Shown piece by piece: positions 33,286 to 45,330 of a stretch of 64,000 nt of DNA. A program made the translations under genes and the position numbers. A model generated the notes under the pieces. That model ran no database searches and was not told the DNA's origin. It was given only the letters and a program-made list of their open reading frames with translations. Location of the stretch: assembly GCF_000715075.1 (NCBI RefSeq), contig NC_134102.1:103283501-103347500 (forward strand). Reading direction: 5' to 3'. Positions within the stretch are counted from its first letter, which is position 1. Every line of letters starts with the position of its first letter. The DNA comes from Nicotiana tabacum (taxonomy: Eukaryota > Streptophyta > Magnoliopsida > Solanales > Solanaceae).

Positions 33286-34749
33286 CATGAGTACGTAAAT
33301 CAACGCGTACCTAGTAATTATCTAGCCTAATCCCGGAGAAGAAGTGACGAGGGGTTGACATCGACACTTACTAGTGGTCCAATAAATTAAGTACTACCGA
33401 AAGCAAACAAGTATGAGGCATGGTAAAAACAGTGTAAACAAAGTTAAGCACGCAGTACGATCCTCCTCTGAACAGTAAATGCAAGCCCTCAATTATCGGT
33501 TACCTCCTCAACCAGAGTATATGTGGAAAATGGTCCCTACCAGATAGATCGTCACACCTCAAATCAGAGAAACTCACGGATACGCTGGATTATTTTTGCC
33601 AAATATTAAGCACAACGCTGCTGAGGAGAACGACCCAATACCATAAGAGTATTTATAGAAATGTCGAGGCGTACGACCCGATCCCATATTAATTTGTGCA
33701 CTGCCGAGGGTCAAAAGGCACGAACTATAGATGCATCTATTTTACTTCCGAGGAGAACGGCCCGCTCCTATGAGTATATGAAGCTTTAATAGATCATTGA
33801 CCCCACTCACGAAGATAAGTGTGAGTTATGAATTGTAAAGAAGCTTTTCAATGAAAACGCACAACGCACAAGAATTTAGTAAGGCAAAACTCAAATTATT
33901 CTGCGGATTATCAAGTAGCTCGTCACATCTCTACAATAGCGAGTCTATCAGCCTATGCAAGTCTAGTCTCAAGTTACAATGCGAAATAAAGGAATTAAAC
34001 GAGAAAAGATAACTCAAATAGTACAATCATAGCATGGCGTGAACCTAAGTCTACCTGGAAATAATAAGGAATTCTAGCATACGCACGGACACCCGTCACC
34101 TCATACGCCGTAGCTCCCACAACATGTAGAACATAAGAATATAACACATACGGGGTAATTTTACCCTCACAGGGTTAGACAGGAGACTTACCTCGCTCTG
34201 AAGTTCCACAACTGGCTCAAATGCCTCTCTAACACCTCAATCCGATGTCCATCAATCTGAAACTGATCAAACAACCTGAAAACTAACAAAAGTATACTCC
34301 AATACTCATAATTAATCAATTAATAACAATTTCCAACTCCGTCTCAAAAGTCAATAAAGCCAACCCCGAGCCCACGCCTCGGAATCCATCAAAATTTATA
34401 TAAATCTGAACACTTATTCAACAATGAATCCAATCATACCAAAATCGTCCAATTCCGACATCAAATTGCCACTCAAATCCCCAAATCTTACTTTCAAATC
34501 CATAGCTCAAAATTTTCTAAATTCCACCTTAAAAACACATATACTAGGGGGAAATTTCAATGGGTATTCAATATTAATAGATAAAAATGACCAGAAGTGG
34601 CTTACCTCAAGAAATCTCGTGAAATCCCTCTCAAACATCACCTCCAACCGAGCTTGCAAATTCCAAAAATGAAGAAATCTTGGAACCCTTCGAATTAACA
34701 CACAGTTCGCACTTGTGGTTCACTTAACTGCTTCTGCCGCCTCGCAAGT
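32785..34749 (-). mobile_element. Chromovirus-type LTR, reversed, truncated by the Athila element
   Basis: On the plus strand it starts TGTCACGTCCC, the reversed LTR 3' end, and runs to 34749, where the Athila LTR begins inside it. It is collinear with LTR H at 1-804/3560-3980. It contains (TA)n(TG)n at 33211-33283, GTGACGAG (33344-33351; CTCGTCAC in sense), CCCGTCAC (34092-34099; GTGACGGG in sense) and ACTTAC at 34186 (GTAAGT in sense). Its other part, expected right of the Athila element, is not found, because the Athila right end is joined to Tat 2. Confidence 0.85.
33211..33283. repeat. (TA)n(TG)n microsatellite in LTR
   Basis: Compound dinucleotide run about 430-500 bp from the LTR 3' end, the same place as the larger run at 661-785 in LTR H. 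Confidence 0.95.
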
Positions 34750-35670
34750 TTATCACGTCCACAACACACCTCAATAAGAAATATGACACGGTCATATGCA
34801 ATAATAATTACCCAACTAGGAGTCGGGATCGAATCCACTGAGAGTTATGATGGGAGTTAGGAGTATATATTTGAAGCAAGCAAATGGGTTATCTAAGAAT
34901 GCACTTCCACAACAAGGTTTTGTTTTTTATTTCTACATTTACTCTAATTAATGCAAGATAAATAAAATAGATTTTAGATAACTGTTTTTGAGATTTTTCC
35001 AATTGGATTAAAGGCCTAGGATTGTGACCATAACCTAGGTGTTTGCCTAATGGGGTAAAGACGTTAATGCTTGTTTTGTTGATTGGGGTATATTATAGCT
35101 CGCAACTCTACATTACCCACTCAATACCTCTCAGTCAGAGAGTGGTTTTGCCCAATTTGGCTTTCTCAAAACCAAATGGGTATCAACCAAAACGGTTGAT
35201 AATATCTCAAGTCGGATTATTATTATCTCTAGATTGAACCCTTTAATTGGGTTACTCAATTTCTCAATTGAACAAATTCCTTGTTAGCTAAGTTATCTTA
35301 TATTAGGTCCCTCTTTCTCAAGTAGAGACTAAGTCAAATAGGCATGAATCAATGTTTGTAACCATTAATTCTAAAATTGAAGCATGAACTAAGCTAAATA
35401 ATCAACACCCAATCATAACAAGCACTAAATTAGATACCAATAAGGTTTACACACTAGGGTTGGGTCACAACCCTAGTAAGAGTCTAGCTACTAATAATAG
35501 GATTTGAAGGAAATAAAGAAGAAAAGCTAATTAAACTCATAATGGAAGAGTAAAATGATGAAATCTAATGTAAATACACCAAAATAGTGTAAAACATCCT
35601 AAAGTTGTAAAGAAAAATGGCTACAACATCTTCAGATGTTCAAACTTGACTTAGTTTTGTAAAACTCGTC

Positions 35671-35680
35671 TATTTATATA
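35671..35680 (-). promoter_or_regulatory. Athila LTR TATA box
   Basis: TATATAAATA in sense orientation. The 5' LTR has GTATAAATA at 49265-49273. Confidence 0.7.
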
Positions 35681-35719
35681 GGGTCAAAAATCTCGGAGAA
35701 AAATACCCATCGGGAGGTT

Positions 35720-36060
35720 TTGCGGCCGCACAATTTCATGTGCGGTCCATATATTTATTCAGCTGGCAGGAAGTGGAGTTCTGCGGCTGCACATTTCTGA
35801 ACTACGGTCGCGAGGCAATCTTCTACGGCCGAACAATTATTGTGCGGTCCGTAATTCACAAAGGCTCCTGGACTTGGTATTTTTGCATACTCTTTGATCT
35901 TTGACTCTTAGCGTAGTTCTGCGTCCGCACAATTCATATGCGATCCGTACATTACTAAATGTTCAGCTAAATTTTTCTTCTTGGTTTGTGGCCGCAGATG
36001 GAATTCTATGGTCTGCCATTTCTTCTGCGGTCGCAGAATTCCTTCTGCGGATCGTACAAT
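35720..36060. repeat. GCGGCCGC/TGCGGTCC dyad cluster in Athila U3
   Basis: Repeated variants of TGCGGCCGCACAATTTCAT and TGTGCGGTCC, paired as larger dyads, directly upstream of the TATA box. The same unit recurs inside the element at 41335-42410. Confidence 0.85.
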
Positions 36061-36252
36061 TGTGCTTCTATGCCATTTATTGCCTTGTGCTTCGGAATAC
36101 TCCTTTTTGAGTTGGATTTCATCTCAGAGACCAAACTTTCAGCATTCCCGCAATTTTGCACAATTTCATTTGTTTCGAGAACACAATTCAATACTTTCAG
36201 ACTAAAATAAAAGCTAAAAGGTGCTAATAAGCAGTCAAAATCCCCATTATCA

Positions 36253-36262
36253 ACCTCCCCAA
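36253..36262 (-). other. Athila polypurine tract
   Basis: GTTTGGGGAGGT in sense, adjoining the LTR start. Confidence 0.75.
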
Positions 36263-38069
36263 ACTTAAGTCTTTTCTTGTCCTCAAGCAAATAAATTAGT
36301 TTCCACCTCCAAAAGTTAAGGGTCATTTCAGCGAGTCAAAGGTGATCCATCCACACATCAATTGGGACCAAAAATAACCCACACTACTCATGTATTATCA
36401 ACAAGGCGACAAGATAAACATTCATGCACATATAGTTCTAATGTGACATTTGAGCTTCAAGAATTGACTTTACTTATCAAAGACTCTTGCTATATCATGT
36501 AGGTCATGGTGGACTCCAAACTCTTCCTCCTCTACTTTCTATTTTCCAGGCTCACTTAAGAAATTTAGCACTCAATACAAATATTTATGAAAGGTTCACT
36601 CGTCTCTCTCAAGAGAATGTCACAAGAACGGCTTCAAGTACCATAGGCTTGCCCCTCACGTAGATTTCCACTAATGTGTAAGCTCACTCGGCTTGAAATC
36701 AAGTAGGACTTCTTTCAGGATGTAATGAAGGCTTTTGGATTAGTGTCGGATACAGTATGAGTGAGTGGTTACACCTTTCCTTAAGCACTCCATCTTCCAT
36801 TTCTTGGATCACATTTTGCCAATTCTTTGAGGCATTTTCTTTTCATTGGGGACTAGAGACTTAACATTACTCTTTCTAGATAATTTCATTCTTTTTCTCC
36901 CTTTTTGATTTCTCCATGTTTGGGATCATTACCTCTTTTTGAATCCTTTCAACCCTTTCACTTATTCATTTTTTGCATTTTGTTTTTCGTTATTTTCTTT
37001 TCTTTTCTTCTCTTCTCGTAGAGATCATTTCTTTTTTTTTTGTGCCTTGATACCTTTTTCAAGTTCCTTGTCTCTCCCCCGAACTTACATTTTAAATCAT
37101 TTGTTTCAGGAGACTGTTAAGGAAAGCTCGGGTGCCAAGAGAGAGTCACGACCAAACAGGTAAAGGCTTGTAACATGGTTATCAAATGAGAAAGGCTAAA
37201 GGCTCAAAGGGGTTGACTAGGGATAATGACATTGGTTGGCAATAGAAAACTCAAACGGTCCAAGGAAAGCCTACAATCACTTCTCAAACCAAGAAAAACA
37301 TAGGATTTCGCCTTGAAACATATTCGGGGAAAGTTCTAGTCCCTTCGCACGGATACTTGGACTAGCAACAATTCCTCTCGCCCCTCAAGCAACCGGATTG
37401 TTAAAGAGGACAGAGTCGAGAGACCACAACGACCACATTCAAGTTTAAAGATCACTATGGTCCAATTAAACCACTCGATGATTGCCAAAGTCAACACAAG
37501 AGTCACAAAGTCACTAACTAGAGCTATTTCTTTCAAAAATCTTGTCTTTAACCAGAAGCACATAGTTAAATGTGTTGGTATCAATTGAGGCATGGTTGAC
37601 TCTTCGAGTATGACTTAATTGGGTCTTTTTATTCATTACTACTACTATTATTACCTAAACACAAAAAAGGACTCATTCCCTTGAGAAGGTTGTCACGCCA
37701 TCCATCATTGGGATGAATCACCCGGTTCACACAACAACTACCTTTGGAAAGAACCGTGGCAATAAGAAAACCAAAGGCTTATTATCTTCTAAAACACAAA
37801 GAGAAGCTACTAAATCAAACGAAGAAGCTACTAAATCAAACAAAGAAGTAGTAAAGAAATAAAAATAAAGAAACTAATAAGCAAGAACTACTGAAGGTAG
37901 AATGAATATATATAATGAGAGAAAGAGATAGAATAATATCAAGTTATTACAGGCCAAATATCTCAGAATGCATCAAATATAATCAATAAACTCCACCCCC
38001 CGAATAAAGATAAGCATTGCTCCTAATTCTTAACAAAATAAGAGTAAAAGAGGGGAAATAGTGAAGAAA
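36263..38069 (-). other. Athila 3' non-coding region
   Basis: Between the third ORF and the polypurine tract. No domain is recognisable. It includes pyrimidine-rich plus-strand stretches near 36950-37090. Small frames here are not supported. Confidence 0.6.
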
Positions 38070-39408
38070 ACTCCCTATGGCTCCTTGGACATCTCTGTAT
38101 CCCCAACAATGTCACCGCCCGCAAGATCATCCAACTGAATCTCATCATCCTCAACTCTGGGTGTGGCTGGGTTGGTGAACATCTGACGCACTGCCTCGGC
38201 AGTGTCGGCAGCAAGGTCTAGCTCCTTAGACTAGCCAGCTGGTGCCACCAGTGCTGTTGGTGTTGTAGGATCTGGGCCTGAATGGTGTAGGTCAACCAGC
38301 ATGTCAAAGGGGAGATCTCTGGCTATAGCAAGCTTGATCACCTGTCTCTGGAGCTTGTCCACTGAGTTCATACTGACCTAGGACTTTCTCATCTTCTTTA
38401 CATCTTTTCCCAGCTCTTCGATCACTGACTAGTGTTGTACCAAGGTAGCCATAATAGTGTTCTGGTTCTCTAGGAGCTTCTTCAATGTCTCTTCAATTGT
38501 TGGGGGAAACTAAGGTGCCTGAGATGTAGACTGTGCTGCAATAGTACTGCATACGTCAGACAGCTTTGCAGTGGCTGTCTGCATCTGGTTGTTCAGGATC
38601 GCCAATGTTTGGGAGACTCAAAGAGTAGAGAGTGGAACAGTAGGCATTGGCACCGGCTTCAAAGCCTAGGTGGGAGTTGTGGCTGGAACTACAGTAGGGG
38701 CTGTTGATGATGGCAGAGGCATAGCTGCGGCACAGGAAAAGGCTCGGCTGAAGTGGATGGAATATCAACTACCTCAGCAGCTACCGTAGTTGGCTCATCA
38801 GACTGGCCCGCGATGGTAAGAGGCTGAACTTTCTTCTTTGGATTGTTCGCATCCATCAGTGAATACCAAGTAAAAGGCTTCTTCGTCCTCACCTTTGTGT
38901 CATAATCCCTCGGCTCTACCCTTGCATCCGTGAGATATTCTATAATAGTGTTGGGATACGGCTAGGACGAGTCATATTGCCAAGCAGTCACTGAGATGTT
39001 GGCCGACATCACGGCACCCGCATTGATAGGGTACTCGGCCATAATAGAAGCAACCAAAACTGCCTGAGGAATCGGAAGGTAAGTCTCATTCAGACTCAGG
39101 TCTAGTCTGTTGCAGACAAAGGTTATCCACCCTTTCTCCTCGAAACTGACAGTGCTCCGGTGGATAGGAACCCCAACAGCAATCCATGGAGATGGTGGCC
39201 CCGGTACTGCTAGAATCTCTGCTAGCCAAGGTCGGTATGCGTCTCCCAATGCATACTTCTCCACATATTCCTTTGGCTCAACATCATTGAAGCCCAAGTA
39301 CCTATTGAGTGTATGTTGATCAAATCTCACTTTTAAGTTACTTACTTCAGTCACTTTTGTCCCCTTTTTTATGTGAGTCATATTTGCATAGAATTCCCGG
39401 ACCAGGTT
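38070..39408 (-). pseudogene. Athila third ORF (env position), C-terminal part, plant-transposon-protein domain
   Basis: Minus-strand reading begins at the edge of an inserted LTR (NLVREFYANMTHIKKGTKVT, near 39400) and continues through LGFNDVEPKEYVEKYALGD, WITFVCNRLDLSLNETYLPI and AEYPINAGAVMSANI to a TAG near 38962. The same frame resumes to about 38600 (RTKKPFTWYSLMDANNPKKK) and then a Pro/Ser-rich and probably coiled-coil tail ends near 38070. The first part resembles what databases call putative plant transposon protein, common in Solanaceae Athila-like elements (recognition from memory). Its function is unknown. Position after integrase is where other Athila elements carry an env-like ORF, but I see no signal peptide or membrane segment. 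At least four in-frame stops occur. Confidence 0.7.
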
Positions 39409-41070
39409 GTCATGACCCAAAATCCAGCTAGTCGTGATGGCACCTAACCCAACCCGTTAGGTAAGCCAACTATTCACTATCCAATTTCAATGTAATTTAA
39501 TAAGACAATTATTAAAGAATGTATATGAACCGATTACTTTTCCCTAAGAACTGGTAGTACAAATCATGAGCTTCTAAGAAAAGAATATAAATCTAAGGCT
39601 ACCATGAACAAGAGGCAGCTACAACAGGAACGCAGGTACATCTTCGAATCCCGCAACCATCGAGCACATCAACAACAGCAACCAACATCTGCATGCAATG
39701 TGCAGAAGTGTAGTATCAATACAACCGACCCCATGTACTGAGTACGTAACAAACCTAGCCTTAGGTTGAAAGTAGTGACGAGCTTCTACCAAGGTCGGGT
39801 CCATAACCAATAGTCCACAACAGTCCATAACAACATAAAGCAAATAATACCATAAGTAACTCAGAGATAAAATTCTCAGCCAAATCATGATTTCAAAAAT
39901 AATAGTTCTTCCTTTCAAGTACATCAGTGAAAAATCCCAAATCGTTTACCGAAATTTCAAACAAAATATGAATAAGTTTGAAAGCAATAATTTTCATAAA
40001 ATCCTTTCAATAATAAATGATATGTTTCATTTTCTTTCCAGATAACCCGTGTAAAACAAATGCATCACTATACCCATCTACCAACATGTGTGAGAAATCA
40101 TGAATAATGTGATACCGTAAAGCATGAGGAAAACACATCTCTATGAATATATGTCATGTGTGAATGTCAATGTAATGCATCTCAGAGATTGTACTCATGT
40201 ACTCACACTCTCAGAGTACTCAATCTCACTGTCTCGCATTCTCACTCACTATGCTCAGCACACTCAATCACTCAGCGCTATACAATACCTACTGCGGCGT
40301 GTAGCCCGATCCCTGTTTATAGTCGACTGCGCTTACTGGGGGTGTGTACAGACTCATGATGGGCACCTACAGCCCAAGCACTATAAGCATGGACAACTCA
40401 CGTGCCATAATATCATATCTAGATCTGCACGGACAACTCACGTGCCATAATAAGCCAATAAAGCCTGTTGTAGGCGGGCAACCCCGATCCATATAATAGT
40501 AATAATATATATAAAGCCAACATGGCCTGCTGCGGCGTGCAGCCCGATTCCAAAATATCCTCACAATCAGGCCCTCGGCCTCCTTCAGTCATCAATCTCT
40601 CCAGTCTCTCTCTCATGGACTCACAATGTCATGAGAATAGCCCAAAAACGATGATATGATGCATCAATAAATTACAACAGAGACTGAGATATGATATGAA
40701 ATGAAATTAATATGACTGAGTATGAATTCTTAATTTAAACATATAATTCATACATTATGACCTCTGTGGGTCCCAATAATACTGGCACATAGCCTCAACA
40801 TAATTTATAATATACTTTTCAGCTCAATTTCTTTAACACATAAAATCGCATGGAAAATGCCAAGATTATTTAACTATAAATCTCCACAGAAACAATTATG
40901 TCACAATTTCTATAGTGTACGCCCGTCACCTAGCATGTGCGTTACCTCCCAGCAATTCACGAAATACATATATTCATGGATCATACCCTCAACCCCATGA
41001 TTAGAAGAGTTACTCACTCGATCAAGCAAAATCCAATGTTGAGCAAGCTAAGCAATGCTCCAGAGAATTG
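39409..41070 (-). mobile_element. LTR fragment inserted in the Athila third ORF
   Basis: On the plus strand it starts TGTCATGACCCAAAATCC (reversed LTR 3' end) and is collinear with the LTR at 56875-59759 to about 58200, then stops at about 41070 without the expected GGTCATTACA end. So its U3 part is missing. It holds GTGACGAG (39775-39782; CTCGTCAC in sense), CCCGTCAC (40922-40929; GTGACGGG in sense) and the hairpin CTGCA/TGCAG at 39689-39705. Confidence 0.75.
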
Positions 41071-41074
41071 AGCA

Positions 41075-41215
41075 ATCTACACCTCTCCCCTTGCCGACTA
41101 TATCTTTCTTTGTAATTTTCTTTTGTTGGCCAAGGGGTAAGGCACTCTTGCCTCGACCCCACGAAGATTCAACCCTCCCTTTAGAAGTGTCACCTCTGCC
41201 GCTAGATCGAACCAT
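41075..41215 (-). pseudogene. Athila third ORF, N-terminal part
   Basis: From an ATG at 41215 the minus strand reads MVRSSGRGDTSKGRVESSWG and then a basic KKITKKDIVGKGRG stretch before the LTR fragment cuts it. A basic Arg/Gly/Lys-rich start is what I expect for this ORF type. A possible 3' splice site (TTGATATAG) lies just upstream of the ATG in sense. The middle, between this part and the block starting near 39400, appears to be lost. Linking the two parts as one gene is an inference from order and orientation. Confidence 0.5.
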
Positions 41216-42582
41216 TGTCTATATCAAGAAATGGTGATTGTTAGTTTCAATTCAATATTCAGACATACACAGGAGATATGCAAGTATACACCAGAAAATA
41301 GAGTGAGGTTCACAGTTAAAGCATGCTTGCAAGAAAAGTATCTGCGGTCCGCATAATTTTCTTGCGGCCGCAGATGAGGCCTTGCGGGCCGCACAAACTT
41401 GTTTTGCGGCCGCAGAAGTGAAGTGTGGTATGAACAATGTCACTTGCGGCCACACCTCTAAACCCCAAAAAGTGACAACTCTCTGATGATAGAGAATTGA
41501 GTGATGTGCGGCCGCAACCTATTTTCTACGATCCGTAATTAGACCTGCGATCGCACAATTGAGTCAAAATGTGTAGACTCTCTGATTACAGTAAAAGAGT
41601 TATTTTGCGGCAGCGATGGGAAATCTGCGGTCCGCACATTTTATATTGCGGCCGCAAATCCCTTCTTTCATTATGTTGCTCTAAAATCATAATCTGCAGA
41701 CCGCACAATTTCAGGTTCGGCCACATAATTCAAAAACTATGAACAATCAATTATTTTTATCTAGGCTTTGTCATTTTGTGCAGATTTTGACATGGCAACA
41801 ACATACATGCATGAAAATATGTTGACCCAGTCCCCATAGAGCATGTATTAGTTAACCCACTACAGATGTACCCCCATATGAATTCACAATTGAATTATAT
41901 TGACAAATGGCCTAAAAATGACTAAAAGTCTACAAATTAAAAGAAAACGTTTAACAAGAAATTGAAGCATACCAGATGGATGAGTGGGATGAATGACTAA
42001 ATAAATATGTTGTGTGGGTGGACAAATAGATTCACCAAGAAATTGCAAGAGAGTACTGTTTTTGTGCTTAAAGAGGGAAAGAAAAAATGTACAGTAGCCT
42101 CTTTTCCTCTATTTATACTACTTGGTTTTGCTAAGGTAAGGAAGGGAGAGTGCGGACGCACAATTCATGTGTGGTCTGCACTTTGTTACCTAATGACCTT
42201 AACTCAACACCTCATCTGCGGTCCGCATAATTTTATGTGAGGTCGCAAATTTCCTTTTACGATCGCACATCGACCTTTTCTCTGACAGACTAAACTTCAG
42301 AGAGTTGACATTTTTCACCTTTCATTTGTGCGGTCCACAAGATAATTGTGCTGCCGCATTGCACTTTTGCTGCAGCAACCATAAATGTGCAGTCCGCAGT
42401 TCTTTCAACACTTAGCCACATTTTTGTCCACAGTTCCTGTAAGTCACACTCAGCCCTATAGCACACTTCAAATTAAGTTAGAACAAAAATAACACATGTC
42501 TACCAAAGGAAAAAAGAAAAGAAACATAGGTTGCCTCACAAGAAGTGCCTGATTTAACGTTGCCGCACGATGCAGAATACCA
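41216..42582 (-). promoter_or_regulatory. Athila inter-ORF region with TATA box and dyad clusters
   Basis: About 1.4 kb of non-coding sequence between integrase and the third ORF. In sense it has TATAAATAGAGG (plus 42106-42117), GCGGCCGC/TGCGGTCCGCA dyads on both sides of it (42150-42410 and 41335-41720), then a leader to the ATG at 41215. This copies the LTR layout of dyads plus TATA box, so it may be an internal promoter for the third ORF. Confidence 0.45.
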
Positions 42583-43779
42583 TTAATTGAAATGAATGAC
42601 CGCCACGACGTGGTTATCTCCAACTTTTCCCAAGTAGTGCTTCACCCAGTGACCATTGACTCGGAATACTTCATTGTTTTTATTCTCCAAGTCCAATGCA
42701 CCAAAAGGTGTCACACCCACAATTTCAAAAGGACCACCCCATTTAGACTTTAGCTTCCCGGGAAACATCCTCAACCTTGAGTTAAACAACAATACAAGAT
42801 CGCCCACCTTGAACTCTTTGTTCTAAATGTATTTGTCATGAAAATATTTCATCTTTTCTTTGTACAAGGACGATCTTGCATCAGCATGGTATCGGAACTC
42901 ATCCAATTCATTCAAATGTGCAGCCCTCAAGTTAGCGGCTACATCCCAATCAGGATTCAACTTTTTTTAGAGCCCACATGGCCTTGTGCTCAAGTTCCAT
43001 GGAAGGTGACAAGCTTTCCCGAGCACCAACCGGTATGGTGACATTCCAATATGTGTTTTGTAAGCCGTCCGATAAGCCCATAGTTCATCATCAAGCTTCT
43101 TGGCCCAAGTCGTCTGATTAGCATTCACCGTTTTGGACAAAATACTCTTTATCTCCCGGTTGGAAACTTCCACTTGACCGCTAGCAAGTGTATAATAGGG
43201 AGTAGTGACTTTATGAGTAACACCATACTTGCTAAGTAAAGTGTAGAAATCCTTGTTGCAATAATGTGACCCCACATCACATATAATTACCCGCGGAGTA
43301 ATAAACCTTGTGAAAATAGTCTTTTTCAAAAACGCCACTACACTTCTCGCTTCATTGTTGGGTAGAGCAACGGCCTCAACCCATTTGGACACATAATCCA
43401 CCGCGACCAAGATGTAGGTGTTTCCATAAGAACTCACAAAAGGACCCATGAAGTCAATACCCCACACATCAAAAATATCAATCTCCAAAATGGTAGTGAG
43501 AGGCATTTCATTTTTCTTTGAGATTCCACCGGCCCGCTGACATTCATCACATCTTTTTACTAGTTCACTAGCATCTTTGTAAAGAGTGGGCCAATATAAA
43601 TCGCAACTCAGCACTTTGGCCGTCGTTCTTGCTCCACCATAACAACCACCATATGGCGAAGTATGACAAGCCCCAAGAATTTCATCTTGCTCTTCTTCCA
43701 GTACACATCTTCTAATCATCTCATACGTACAAATCCGGAAGAGGTATGGTTCATTCAATAATAATCTTGACAATACCAT
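42583..43779 (-). pseudogene. Athila integrase, broken
   Basis: The zinc region near 43650 reads [20 protein letters not shown], where one zinc-binding His is replaced by Cys, followed by a CDEC pair near 43550. The core has IDFMGPF (first Asp, near 43450), [14 protein letters not shown] (second Asp, near 43280) and [10 protein letters not shown] (Glu, near 43165), so the DDE triad is present. The open part (43779-42967) ends in a stop. The C-terminal piece 42807-42583 (FPGKLKSKWGGPFEIVGVTP, ending VAVIHFN) carries the GPF/Y-type motif usual for Athila. In an active element it would insert the cDNA. Upstream is RNase H; downstream the inter-ORF region. Confidence 0.9.
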
Positions 43780-44010
43780 TTGAGCTTCTTCCTTTGGTTT
43801 GAAGAGAACTCATCCGGGATTATTCCACATACAAGGAAGTTTGCAAGATCCGCGAACCATGGCACCTCTTTCATTGAAATAGCCAAGAGTTACTCTTCAG
43901 GGAAGGAGTCATTGATTTGAAGGACATCATGCGGTCTCCCCTCCTCCTCCAAATGAGACAAGTGGTCCGCCACTTGGTTTTCACTCCATTTTCTATCTTG
44001 GATGTCAATA

Positions 44011-44301
44011 TCAAACTCTTGTAACAAAAGCAACCCATATCATCAACCGAGATTTGAAGTCCTTATTTCTCATAAGATAACTAAGAATTGCATGATCCGT
44101 GTGGACAACAATCTTTCCACCCATCAAGTATGGGCGGAACTTCTCAATTGCAAACACAATGGCAAGGAGCTCTTTCTCTATAACAGTGTAGTTGACTTGT
44201 GAACTATTCATGGTCTTACAAGCATAGTAGATCGGATGAAAAATTTTGTTGACGCGTTGACCCAAAATAGCCCCAACCGCTACATCACTTGCATCACACA
44301 T
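44011..44301 (-). pseudogene. Athila RNase H
   Basis: Reads CDASDVAVGAILGQRVNKIF, then NYTVIEKELLAIVFAIEKFR and VVHTDHAILSYLM. The catalytic Asp, Glu and Asp of the three blocks are all visible. It would degrade the RNA strand during reverse transcription. It is separated from RT by a frame break near 44310 and followed by a degraded connection to the integrase zinc region. Confidence 0.9.
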
Positions 44302-44319
44302 GGGTTCAAAAGGAATACT

Positions 44320-45330
44320 TCAATTTTGAGCGGTGATGATGGGAGTAATTGTCAACTTGAACTTCAACAATTCAAAAGCTCTCATGCAATCATCATTGAA
44401 GTTGAACTTATCATCCTTCTCAAAAAGCATGCACAATGGATTCACCACCTTAGAGAAATCTTTGATGAAGCGCCAGTAGAAACCTGTGTGGCCAAAGAAA
44501 CTACACACACCCTTTACCGAAGTTGGAGGTGGAAGTTTAGAAATCACCTCAATATTTTCCTTATCAACTTCAATTCCATTCTTTGAGATTTTATGGACAA
44601 CGAATATGCCTTCCTCGACCATGAAATGACACTTATCCTAATTGAGCACCAAATTTGCTTCTTCACACCTTGTTAACACTCTATCCAAATTTGCAAGTCA
44701 ATCATCAAAAGAATCTCCAACCACCGAGAAGTAATCCATGAAAACTTCAAGGTAGTACTCCACCATGTCCGTGAAAATAGCCATCATACATCTTTGAAAA
44801 GTCATTGGTGCATTGCACAAATCAAATGGCATCCGCTTGAAGGCAAAAGTACCATAGGGACATGTAAAGGTAGTTTTCTCTTGATCCTCAAGAGGAATAA
44901 GGATTTGGTTGTAGCCCGAATACCTATCAAGAAAGCAATAGAAAGCACGGTTGGCCAATCTCTCAAGCATTTGATCTAAGAAAGGAAGTGGAAAATGATT
45001 CTTCCTTGTGACTTTGTTGATCTTGCGATAGTCCATACACACTCTTCATCCGATCACCGTTCTTGTAGGAATCAACTCATTCTTGTCATTGGTCACCACC
45101 GCCATGCCCTCTTCTTTGGGACACATTGAACTCGGAGAAGTCAACGAACTATCGGAGATGGAATAGACAACCCCGACATCCAATCACTTGATAATATCCT
45201 TCTTGACAACTTCTTGCATAGCCTCATTGAGTCTCCTTTGATGTTAAATAGATGGTTTTACGCCTTACTCCAAGTTGATCTTATGCATTTAAAATATCGG
45301 GCTTATCCCCCGAATATCCGCCAAAGTCTA
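44320..45330 (-). pseudogene. Athila reverse transcriptase with damaged active site
   Basis: Blocks in order on the minus strand: CMDYRKINKVTRKNHFPLPF (near 45040), YCFLDRYSGYNQI (near 44930), FAFKRMPFDLCNAPMTFQRC (near 44840), and the catalytic block LEVFMDYFSVVGD (near 44740). The block reads FMDY where the family has FMDD, so one metal-binding Asp is replaced by Tyr by a G-to-T change. The thumb/connection (GHTGFYWRFIKDFSKVVNPL) follows at 44622-44320 in another frame. Upstream, 45050-45330 is RT N-terminal sequence with several stops. Confidence 0.9.

Larger units (their letters stand above)
34750..36252 (-). mobile_element. Athila 3' LTR, complete
   Basis: In sense it begins TGATAATGGGGATTTTG (next to the polypurine tract) and ends GTGATAA (5' LTR: GTGATCA); length 1503 bp. 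The TATA box TATATAAATA is at 35671-35680. Upstream of it (35720-36060) lies a cluster of GCGGCCGCA and TGCGGTCC dyads. Confidence 0.88.

Noticed and set aside
36939..37163. Possible membrane peptide rich in Phe/Ser
   Set aside because: Pyrimidine-rich plus-strand text in the 3' non-coding region of a minus-strand Athila element; hydrophobicity follows from composition.
38962..39420. True viral envelope gene
   Set aside because: It is in the env position but shows no signal peptide, membrane anchor or cleavage site; it resembles the plant-transposon-protein family instead.
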